This document shows, piece after piece, positions 35,501-42,900 of a DNA stretch of 47,185 nucleotides (positions are counted from its first letter, which is position 1; every line of letters begins with the position of its first letter). The DNA is from Spirosoma profusum (lineage in GTDB: Bacteria; Bacteroidota; Bacteroidia; Cytophagales; Spirosomataceae): the NCBI RefSeq assembly GCF_014699005.1, contig NZ_JACWZY010000043.1:1-47185 (forward strand), written 5' to 3'. The notes beneath the pieces were generated by a model. The model made no database searches. It was given only the letters and a program-made list of their open reading frames with translations, and had not been told where the DNA came from. Both the position numbers and the translations under genes were made by a program.

Positions 35501-36516
35501 CCGGCTTCATCGTAGGTACGCTGCATGGCCAGCGCTTGCCCATCTGGCCGGGGGGCGTAAATACTCTTGAACCGACCATCACTCGACGAACCCAGCCCCC
35601 GGATGGTGGCATAGATCCGATCACCGTCCCGAATCGCATCATCCAGGCGTTTACAGACTACGATGCCCAGCCCTTCACCCAGCAGCATCCCGTCGGAATC
35701 CTGATCGAAGGGCCGAATGTGCCCTTTCTGCGAGAAGGCGGGGGTTTTGCTGAAGTTCATGTACATGAATGGCGAATTGTTTGTATCCACCCCACCCGTC
35801 AGCATCATGTCGCACCGACCTTCGATCAGTTCGCTCAACGCCATTTTAACCGCACTCAGCGAAGCTGCACAAGCCGCATCAACCACCGAGTTGATACCAC
35901 CCAAGTCGAAGCGGTTAGCAATTCGGCCAGCAATCACGTTACCGAGCAAGCCCGGAAAACTGTCCTCTGACCAGGGAACGTACGCCGTTTTGATCTTGTC
36001 AATGATCTGCTCAATCTGATCGTCGGGCAGGCCTGTCGATTCCATCGCTTTTCGCCAGACGGGCGATTCTAGCCGGGAACTCAGTGGAATAATGAGGTTT
36101 TGTCCACCGCCAACGCCCAGGATGACGCCAGTTCGCTCTCGAAGCTTAGCATCGAATTTTACTGAATCTGGCGCGTAGCCTGCATCAATAAGCGCATCTC
36201 TGGCCACGGATAGACTTAATAATTGAGCCGTATCAGTGGCTTCAAGCAGCTTGGGCGGCAGGCCAAATTCAAGCGGATTGAAGTCGATTTCGGGGATAAA
36301 TCCGCCTACTTTGCAATAGGTTTTATCTGGAGTTGACGGGTTTGGATCGTAGTAATCGCTGATTTTCCATCGGTTTTCTGGTACTTCCCGAATGCTATCA
36401 ACTCGCTGAATAATATTTTTCCAGTAGCTTTCCAGATTAGCTGCATCAGCAAAAATTGAGGCCATCCCAACTATTGCTACGGGCGTTTGTCGCAATAGAA
36501 AATCCGTACGATCCAT
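32590..36516 (-). CDS. pfaA: PUFA synthase KS-AT-ACP-ACP subunit (N-terminal half of PfaA)
   Basis: 1308 residues. KS 10-460: VAIVGMASIFADA start, nucleophile Cys216 (DAACAAS), then EAHGTGT and KSQIGHTKSAAG. AT about 590-900: VALFAGQGSQYVNMG, GHSYGE near residue 689, and AAFHTPL. A linker rich in Pro/Asn/Ser follows. Two ACPs have Ser in DLGIDSIKRVEIF near 1118 and 1253. PfaA of EPA and DHA producers carries four to nine ACPs; two is low and may limit output. Canonical PfaA continues into KR(-DH), which here is the next gene, in the -1 frame. It is the first gene of the synthase operon, with a TAnnTTTG-like box 34 bp upstream of the start. Confidence 0.93.
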   Translation of the reverse strand: MDRTDFLLRQTPVAIVGMASIFADAANLESYWKNIIQRVDSIREVPENRWKISDYYDPNPSTPDKTYCKVGGFIPEIDFNPLEFGLPPKLLEATDTAQLLSLSVARDALIDAGYAPDSVKFDAKLRERTGVILGVGGGQNLIIPLSSRLESPVWRKAMESTGLPDDQIEQIIDKIKTAYVPWSEDSFPGLLGNVIAGRIANRFDLGGINSVVDAACAASLSAVKMALSELIEGRCDMMLTGGVDTNNSPFMYMNFSKTPAFSQKGHIRPFDQDSDGMLLGEGLGIVVCKRLDDAIRDGDRIYATIRGLGSSSDGRFKSIYAPRPDGQALAMQRTYDEAGYDASTVGLIEAHGTGTVAGDLSEITSTKQVFGKSNLALNHIAIGSVKSQIGHTKSAAGIAGLIKAALALHHKILPATINVAQPNPQLGLEDSALYINTQTRPWFRKTSFIPRRAAVSAFGFGGVNLHTTLEEFNDEPQGSYRQHTLHAIILLHQANASQLLDTCRQQLALLQSEDAATQLKRLANESKAVGIPATHPRVGFVASSLEEARQKLGQVISFLERNTEQDEWSQPHYGIWYRKSALDINQKVVALFAGQGSQYVNMGSDLACTYPTVRSAFNQVNRFFEAKGQKSLTDVVFPIPVFSDDVRQQQEATLRQTEFAQPAIGALSAGMYRLLTDAGFQANYFAGHSYGELTALWAAGVLDDNAFYGLSKIRGEALGAASSGRRESGSMLAIKGSRAAIEQLLNGRADVWLSNINSPSQLVIGGKKEALIELLDDSKAKGYSATLLPVSAAFHTPLISQAQQPFADAIKRINVSAPSAPVFSNTTGKAYPVDSQQIKEMLAGHIVKPVRFNEQIDAIYEEGGRVFVEFGPKNILCNLVNEILADKPHTTISLNANPKKDADKQLREAIVQLTVLGQPLQGFDRFEKAFVEPAPKPKLSIKISGYNFVSEATRQRYEQALATPPIDNLPLSDLIPDNQNDDEAMNPLLTQIQSDIAALKDQQNRIEALLTNLLQNSKANQLNDSTPKPAEVKQESQPVKASSPLPINGVNGSKNGYTNGASIVHQAVPETPKTEPVTSEVDRKQIETSLLTVVAEKTGYPAEMLEMSMDMEADLGIDSIKRVEIFGAMTEAHPSVQGVKQQELAELRTLQQIVDYLATKINGNVTASPAKTAAPTNGYSAPTIVPANGQVSQPTPVQPPTSTNGISIPTRKLPEVDRKIIETSLLSVVAEKTGYPAEMLEMSMDMEADLGIDSIKRVEIFGTMTEAHPSVQGVKQQELAELRTLQQIVDYLATKMTAGLEVADEKKW
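32596..32602 (-). promoter_or_regulatory. A AAA AAG slippery heptamer at the PfaA split
   Basis: On the minus strand the end of the first gene reads GAC GAA AAA AAG TGG TAG. The heptamer A AAA AAG is in the correct phase for -1 slippage. After it, the -1 frame continues GTG GTA GAG GTC into KR-DH without a stop. The zero-frame stop comes two codons later. The heptamer is the same as in E. coli dnaX. Confidence 0.6.
32641..32868 (-). repeat. ACP repeat copy 2
   Basis: Encodes the second ACP (ETSLLSVVAEKTGYP to IVDYLATK). It pairs with 33046-33273 at an offset of 405 bp. Protein nearly identical, DNA with many third-position differences. Confidence 0.9.
33046..33273 (-). repeat. ACP repeat copy 1
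   Basis: Encodes the first ACP (ETSLLTVVAEKTGYP to IVDYLATK). It differs from copy 2 at only a few residues (for example T/S and A/T). Confidence 0.9.
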
Positions 36517-36550
36517 GATTTACGTGTGTTTTGTGCCTTATTGGAGCAAT

Positions 36551-36558
36551 CAAAACTA
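36551..36558 (-). promoter_or_regulatory. Candidate -7 box of the Pfa operon (TAGTTTTG)
   Basis: TAGTTTTG on the minus strand matches TAnnTTTG and lies 34 bp before the pfaA start, in the 138-bp gap between the PlsC-like gene and pfaA. No good TTTG -33 partner is visible. It suggests the synthase genes have their own promoter in addition to any read-through from the sensor block. Confidence 0.4.
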
Positions 36559-36654
36559 ACCTAAACGCAGAGAGTATACCTGGGAATGTCGGTGTAGAAC
36601 GGCCTGTGGGGGGTGAACTACTAAAATTTGTATGTGAGTGGAGTACGAAGACGA

Positions 36655-37224
36655 TTATGATTCAATCACGCGCGTTTTTTCCCACTGTTTAAACCAGTTT
36701 TTCTTGGGCCCGTGTACTTGAGAGAAAAACTCGTAGAAAGGGATCATATCGGTTGGGTAATCACCGGTTAGGTAAAGCGGTTCGCTCAAAATGACGAGTT
36801 TCCGGGGCCAGTCGAAGCCAACCAGAATAAGCGGAACGTTGGCTTTGACCGCAATGTAATAAAACCCCGTTTTGAGTTTATCGACGTTGCCACGAGTGCC
36901 TTCGGGCGCAATGCAAATGTGGATACGTTCGTTCTGGTCGAATGCATGTACCATCGCATCGACCAAATTATGCGCTTTGTCGCGATAAACAGGAATACCA
37001 CCCGTTACCCGGAACAGCCATCCTGAATACCAGGCAAATAATGAGCTTTTGGCGAAGTACTGAATCCAGATATGGATAGTCGGACGAACTCCAAGTCCAA
37101 CCAGAAAATCCCAGTTGGTGGTATGGGGCGTTTCCACCCAAATCGCTTTCGGCACCGTTGGGACAGGCCCAACGACTCGCCAACCCCATACTTTGAATAG
37201 CCAACGAGTAATGGCACTGAGCAT
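36655..37224 (-). CDS. PlsC-like lysophospholipid acyltransferase
   Basis: 189 residues of the LPLAT/AGPAT superfamily. The catalytic HX4D motif is H34-TTNW-D39 (TPHTTNWDF). The substrate motif EGTR is at 108-111 (APEGTRG). The N-terminus (AITRWLFKVWGWRVVG) can lie at the membrane. GGIPVYRDK (75-83) gives the third family block. It transfers an acyl group to the sn-2 position of lysophosphatidic acid or a related lysolipid. A related acyltransferase domain is fused to the last synthase subunit in myxobacterial Pfa systems. Here it is free-standing, directly upstream of pfaA and 37 bp after the LytTR regulator gene. It is a good candidate for placing the Pfa product into phospholipid. Confidence 0.88.
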   Translation of the reverse strand: MLSAITRWLFKVWGWRVVGPVPTVPKAIWVETPHTTNWDFLVGLGVRPTIHIWIQYFAKSSLFAWYSGWLFRVTGGIPVYRDKAHNLVDAMVHAFDQNERIHICIAPEGTRGNVDKLKTGFYYIAVKANVPLILVGFDWPRKLVILSEPLYLTGDYPTDMIPFYEFFSQVHGPKKNWFKQWEKTRVIES

Positions 37225-37261
37225 ATAGTAGTTAAGTCAATTGAGCGTAAAAAAAGAGGGG

Positions 37262-38041
37262 TTACCGATGCATAAAATGCCCCCAAAACTCATCCTTGTG
37301 GCTTCGACTGAGGGCTATAAGCTGTTGTCCAATTTTAACTTCGGTCTCGTTAAATGATTCCACCTTGTTAATATTAACTGCGTAAGAACGATGAATCCGA
37401 ACCAGTTCGGGTTGTTTGATACGTTCCAAAACTGCGCTCAGCGTAAGCCGGAGTACATATTTACGGCTACTAGTGAATAGGTTCGTGTAAATATTGTCGG
37501 CCTCCAGGTACAGTAAATCGCTCAGGCCAATCTTCACAAACTGATTGTTTTGTTTGATAAACAGAAAATCATTGATCTGAAGAATGGTTTCCCGGCCGAG
37601 TGGGTCGCGGCCAGAGGAAGCTGGTTCAGGTTGATTGGCGGGAGTCGCTACGGTACGTACTGAAAAATTATAAATCGCCAGTTCAATGGCTGTTCGAAGG
37701 CTATGTAACTGATAGGGTTTCGTGACATAGGCCGCCGGGTACGTTTGTTTCGCACGATCCAGCGTTTGTCGATCCGTTAGGGCAGTCAGGTAAATGACAG
37801 GGACAGGTCGCTCCGCAATTAGCTGATGCGTGGTCTCGATTCCATCCCAATCACCCTTTATATTAATATCACACAGCAGGAGATCAACTGATTGACGTTT
37901 GAATATATCAAGGGCTTTGCGTCCATTATTGGCCGTACCTACTACGTCGTAACCTTCTTCCTCCAGGCAATCACTTAGCTCCATGGCTAGGATCGGCTCG
38001 TCTTCAACAATCAAGATTTTAACGCGTTCATCAGTATTCAT
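37262..38041 (-). CDS. LytTR response regulator
   Basis: 259 residues. Receiver 9-122: VEDEP acidic pair, phospho-acceptor Asp near 58 (LLLCDINIKGDWDG), Thr in YLTAL and Lys in YVTKPY. The LytTR DNA-binding domain is about 160-258 (LLYLEADNIYTNLF; ELVRIHRSYAVNINKVESFNETEVKI). It begins 41 bp after the TPR/HisKA_2 kinase, its obvious partner. LytTR domains bind direct repeats with about 21-22 bp centre-to-centre spacing. Two 13-bp repeats with a 21-bp period lie in front of the kinase gene (39947-39980), which suggests autoregulation. It is followed directly by plsC and the Pfa operon. Confidence 0.92.
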   Translation of the reverse strand: MNTDERVKILIVEDEPILAMELSDCLEEEGYDVVGTANNGRKALDIFKRQSVDLLLCDINIKGDWDGIETTHQLIAERPVPVIYLTALTDRQTLDRAKQTYPAAYVTKPYQLHSLRTAIELAIYNFSVRTVATPANQPEPASSGRDPLGRETILQINDFLFIKQNNQFVKIGLSDLLYLEADNIYTNLFTSSRKYVLRLTLSAVLERIKQPELVRIHRSYAVNINKVESFNETEVKIGQQLIALSRSHKDEFWGHFMHR

Positions 38042-38082
38042 AACAATCTAATTAACTGGTATTTGTCTGGTAGAAAAAGCAA

Positions 38083-39885
38083 TTAATACGAACGAACAGT
38101 GGGCATCTGTAGCCGGAATAAGGTTCCGTTTTGCTTGAGCAGTTCAAATTCCCCTTCCAATTGCTCACTCAACGAGGCAATCAATCGCTTGCCAAACGAA
38201 GCCTTCGCCCCTTTTTTCTGCCAATCACTCTGGTTAATACCAGGACCGTTGTCCTGCACTTCCAGAATGATACTCGATTGGGAGGCAATAGCTTCAGGCC
38301 GTAAATCAATACGCAACATCGGACGTTTGTCGTCCAGATTACCGTAGGCGTATTTAAACGCGTTTGTCACCAACTCATTGACAATCAAGCCTAGTGGCAT
38401 GGCCATGTCCACATCCAAATCTTGTTGCTCGATGTTGAGTTGCAAGTCAAACTCAGCGGGTTGATAGTCGTAAGCCTGCATCAGGCTCTGGGCCAGATCC
38501 GTCAGGTATTCCCGCATGTTGACTGTCGTTACGATATCGGTTTGATAGAGTCGCTGATGAATCAGGGCCATAGCTTCAACTCGCTGCTGGCCCACCCGCA
38601 CGGCCTGAATGGCTTTTTCGTCCTCGAGTCGGTTGGACTGGAGTTTGAGCAGGCTGGAGACGATGGCCAGATTGTTCTTGACCCGGTGATGGAGTTCTTT
38701 CATCATTAGGGCCAGCTGGTCTGCCTGTTGCTGAATTTTAGTACGACTAAGTTGGATACGTCGGTAAAACCAGGCTAGTGTAGCCAGCAGGATGGTCATC
38801 AGGATGAGGCTGCTTCCCCCAATCCAGATTTGCTGTTTTTGGAGGGCATTGGTGGTAGCTAGCTGCTTGATATTTTCTTCTTTTTGCCGGGTTTGGTAGC
38901 GTGTTTCCAGTTCGGTTACCTGCTGGTTTTTAGTCGCATTAAACACACTGTCGTGGCTGGCCATCTGGCGTTTGTAAAAGAGAAGTGCTTGTCGGTAATC
39001 CCCTCGTTTCTCCCAAATCTGGCTTAGATGGCCGTAAATTTCTTCTAACGTAGTATGTTTAGCGGTGCCCGTACTATCAACCCAGACCAGTGCCCGCTGG
39101 CAATCTTTCTCGGCTTCGGCCAATTTGTTTTGGGGAATTAACACAGCAGGAAGACTTGAATAGACGTACCCGCGCACAAAATCGTCGTTGTATTTATCGG
39201 CATAAGCCAGTACGTTCCGAAACGTTTGTTCCGCCCGGACGTACTGCTTCTGTTTTTTATAGAGCTGAGCCAGGTTAAACAGCACACCGTAATAAGTAAC
39301 CGTGTCTTTTTTGCTTTTATAGTAAGTTAGAATTTTCTGGGTATAGGCCATTGCCTGTCCGTAGTGCTGACTTTGCCCTTCAAGATTCGCCATGTTGCCA
39401 TACAACTCATAAAGCTCCTTATCGTAGCCACCTTGTTGAGCCAGCTCGATGCCATGGAGTAGGTACCGCCGGGCTTCTGGTAATTTGTGAAGTCTGTCAT
39501 AAGCGAACCCAATAAATGCGGCCGTTCGGGCCTGCTTTCGTCGGTTGCCGCTCTTTTCAAAGGTGTCTAATGCTTTGAGATACCAATCAATAGCTCCGCT
39601 TGGATCGCCAGTTGTTTGGTGCCAGTAACCTATAGCCCGGTAGCCCAATCCAATATCATCCAATCTATCGACCTCTTTGGCCATGGCTAATGCCTGCTCA
39701 TACGCTTTTCGAGCCTCCATCGTCTGACCCGCGTTTATCAGCGAATCGCCGATTTCGCGCAGGGTCCATAGTTTGACGGAGTCCGGCGCGTTGGCCTTAG
39801 AAGCAGGCAGCATTCCTGACTGAGCATATAACCAGTTTGGAACGAGAATAAGCAGAATGGCCGATAGTTTATAGAATGGTTTCAT
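38083..39885 (-). CDS. TPR-containing HisKA_2 sensor histidine kinase
   Basis: 600 residues from MKPFYKLSAILLI at 39885; an upstream Met at 39939 is less fitting because the signal peptide begins at the inner one. Signal peptide to about 22, then five or more TPR units (DIGLGYRAIGYWHQTTGDPSGAI type) to about 300, a coiled stretch (ELETRYQTRQKEENIKQLA), a TM helix about 352-375, a HisKA_2 dimerisation box with the phospho-His near 398 (LHHRVKNNLAIVSSLLKLQ), and a HATPase domain (NELVTNAFKYA; DNGPGI). It senses something outside or at the membrane through the TPRs and phosphorylates the adjacent LytTR regulator. Its 3' 800 bp is nearly the same as in the kinase at 44107. Confidence 0.92.
   Translation of the reverse strand: MKPFYKLSAILLILVPNWLYAQSGMLPASKANAPDSVKLWTLREIGDSLINAGQTMEARKAYEQALAMAKEVDRLDDIGLGYRAIGYWHQTTGDPSGAIDWYLKALDTFEKSGNRRKQARTAAFIGFAYDRLHKLPEARRYLLHGIELAQQGGYDKELYELYGNMANLEGQSQHYGQAMAYTQKILTYYKSKKDTVTYYGVLFNLAQLYKKQKQYVRAEQTFRNVLAYADKYNDDFVRGYVYSSLPAVLIPQNKLAEAEKDCQRALVWVDSTGTAKHTTLEEIYGHLSQIWEKRGDYRQALLFYKRQMASHDSVFNATKNQQVTELETRYQTRQKEENIKQLATTNALQKQQIWIGGSSLILMTILLATLAWFYRRIQLSRTKIQQQADQLALMMKELHHRVKNNLAIVSSLLKLQSNRLEDEKAIQAVRVGQQRVEAMALIHQRLYQTDIVTTVNMREYLTDLAQSLMQAYDYQPAEFDLQLNIEQQDLDVDMAMPLGLIVNELVTNAFKYAYGNLDDKRPMLRIDLRPEAIASQSSIILEVQDNGPGINQSDWQKKGAKASFGKRLIASLSEQLEGEFELLKQNGTLFRLQMPTVRSY
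38122..38920 (-). repeat. ~800-bp repeat, copy 1 (kinase module)
   Basis: Covers the coiled linker, TM, HisKA_2 and HATPase coding region. It aligns without apparent gaps to 44221-45020 at an offset of 6099-6100 bp, with few differences. Confidence 0.9.
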
Positions 39886-39946
39886 GAGCCCAAAAGAGGT
39901 ATAGAGACTAAAAATACCTCTCAAATTAATGGAGACCAACCTGCAC

Positions 39947-39980
39947 TAGTGTGCCAAAAAGCGCCAATAGTGTGCCAAAA
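39947..39980. promoter_or_regulatory. Two 13-bp direct repeats with 21-bp period, candidate operator
   Basis: TAGTGTGCCAAAA at 39947-39959 and again at 39968-39980, both perfect, upstream of the kinase gene (start 39885). A 21-bp period puts both on one face of the helix. This is the spacing known for LytTR sites and for AraC-type half-sites; both regulator types are encoded on either side. Confidence 0.6.
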
Positions 39981-39996
39981 TATGTGCTATTCATCA

Positions 39997-42900
39997 TTAT
40001 TTCAGGTAATCTGTCGGATTTTTACCAAAACGTTGCTGGTAGACCTGACTAAAGTAAGTAACCTTCCGGTATCCGACTCGATAGGCTACCTGCTTAACGG
40101 ACGATACTTGCCGGGTTTCGAGCAACCGTCGGGCTTCCTGAAAGCGAGCCTCAGCCACGTATTGCGCCGGGGTCAAACCTGTTAGCCGCTTAATCGTTCG
40201 GTATAAGGTGCGCCTGGTCATGGCTAGCACGTCAGCCAGTTCGTCTGCATTCAGATCAAATTGCCCCAGCCGACCGGCCATTAATCCTTCGAGCTTTTCC
40301 AGCCAGAGTTGCTCATCCGCAGAAATCATAGATGAATCTTCTCCCGGTTCAAGTGGTTGATCTTCGGTTGATACTTGTCGATTGCGTCGGTTCCGTAGCA
40401 GGTTTTTTACACGTGCCGTAAGTTCGGACTCGTTAAAAGGTTTTAGTAAGTAGTCATCAACTCCCAGCCGCAATGCCCGAAGTTTATCGGTGGCCTCAGT
40501 TCGGGCAGTTAGCATAATTACGGGAATCATTCGGTAAGTCGAGTGTGCTTTCAGGGTTTCCAGTAATTCAAATCCATCCATAATCGGCATCATTATGTCG
40601 GCAATGATGAGAGAGGGAAGTTGAGACAAGTTGACCAGTCGATGAAGAGCTGCCTGTCCATTGGCAGCCGTCAATACGCGTAATCCCGGTGTCAATAAAG
40701 TGGTCAGATAGGTTTGAAGTTCTGTATTATCTTCTACGATTAACACGGTGTCTACCTCGGCCACCTGAGCAGCTTGCTTGTATGGAAATTCGATTTCTTC
40801 GTTTTCTGTACTATCTACCCTAACACTTTCCGACATAGATACTCGATTCAACTCCGGCTCGTTTTCGTCAGTCAGTTCGCCAGAGTCTATTATGAGGGGC
40901 AAGTCGACGCAAAATGAACTACCTCGTCCTGGTTCGCTTTCCACACTAATGGTACCCTGCATGAGCCGGACTAATTCCTGACAAAGTGCAAGCCCGATTC
41001 CTGTACCACCTTCCAGTGGGGTACCAGGTTGCTGAGTTTGAAAGTATCGGTCGAAGACATGCGGCAAATCCTTGGGATCAATCCCTCGGCCGGTGTCGGT
41101 CACCCATATACGTAGCCTATCCTTATGACAGATAGCTTCTAAGGTGACCCGTCCTCCCATGGGGGTAAATTTGCAGGCGTTGGTTAACAGGTTTTGAATT
41201 ACTCGCTTAAGCTTAGTAGCGTCAATAAGCACAAAAAGGCCGTTGTGCTTGGGTAGTTGCATCGTTAATATAATACCTTGTTGCTGGGCTTGTCCAACGA
41301 AGGGGTCCAGGCACTCCCTTAGCAACCAATTAAGTTCAACAGTCTGGGGACGCAGATCCAGTTTGCCCGCTTCGAGCCGGGTCAGGTCCAACAATTCGTT
41401 AACCAATTCCAGTAGTTGTTGCGCGCTCCGATCCGCCATTCGAATGAACTGTTCGTCCTGCGGCTCGACCCGGTTACGGCTCAATACGCTGTTTAGAGGC
41501 CCCAACATCAGCGTGAGGGGTGTTCGCAGTTCATGCGATACGTTCGTAAAAAAGCGGGTTTTTGCCTCATCTAACTGGCGCAGTTCGGCTGCCTGCCGTT
41601 CACGTAGCGCCAGTTCCTGCCGTTCACGGCTACGCGTGCGCTGCATCCGAAACACCCCCCAACCGATTGACCCCACTAGCAACGTATATAATCCATATGC
41701 CCAACTGCTTGCCCAGAAAGGGGGTAAAATCGTGATAGCCAGTTGACGGACTTGCTGACTCGGAAGTCCCAACGTATTAGCCGCTACGATCCGCAGGTTG
41801 TAATGGCCCGGCGGGAGTTGGGTATAACTAGCGCTGGCCTGTGTGGTTGTAGTCCATTGATTATCATAGCCTTCAAGTGTATAGCGGTACGTTACCCGGT
41901 CGGGCTGGTGGTAATTTAGGGCGGTAAAGCCAACCGTTAGGTAATTTTGATCATGAGCGAGTCGCAGACTAGTCAACGTATTGAATAATTGCGGCAGGAA
42001 CGTAACGCGGCCGGTCGAGTCAGCCAGTTGGTTGTTAATACTTAGGCTTGTTATTGCTACGTCGGGCCGGGTAGTATCTCCTCTAAGCTGAGTCGGATCG
42101 AATAATACCCAGCCTTCCACCCCACCAAAGGCTAATCGACCATCGGGCAGCATCAAATGATGAAACCGATTGAATTCCTCGCCGGGCAACCCATCCGACA
42201 GCCCAAAGTTGAGTGTTGTGTGCGTAACCGGATGAAACCGGCACAAGCCCCGATTAGTGCTCAACCACAAATACCCTTGCCGGTCCGGTAGAATGGAATA
42301 AACCGTATTGTTGGGCAGCCCTTCGGCCGTAGTAAATCGCCGGTATCGACCGGTTCGTTTGTTAAAACCGATCAGTCCCCGAAAACTGCCGATCCACAGC
42401 CAATCTGGGTGAGAAACGTCCTGATGCAGATTTAGCAGGGATTCATCGGTATTGTTACCTGGTTGGCGATCAAAATGAATAGCCCGGCACCGATGGGTTC
42501 TGGCATCGTACCGAAGCAGTCCATCACCCATCGTTGTCGCCCAGAATGCGTCCGTATCAGTCACCAGATCAAGTGCTTCTATGTCTAATTTCCCAAAAGG
42601 TGTTTGCCATCGGCGACCGGACGAATCATAGCGGTACAGTGTTCCTGTTGACGATAGCGCCCAAACCTGTTTATCGGCAGTAATAGCGATTCCCCGAAGC
42701 AAATAATCTGGAGTGACTACATTTGATTGGGTAGTAGCCAGATTAGGGAGCTGCGTAAATGTGCGCGTCTGAAACGAATAGTACCCTAGCTCGTGGCCGA
42801 TACCCATCCATAATTGGCCTTGCTGGTCATATTTCGTCCGGAAATAATAAGAAGACGCTGTTTTTGGATTATCGAAAGGCCATTTAAAAAAAGTGGACAG

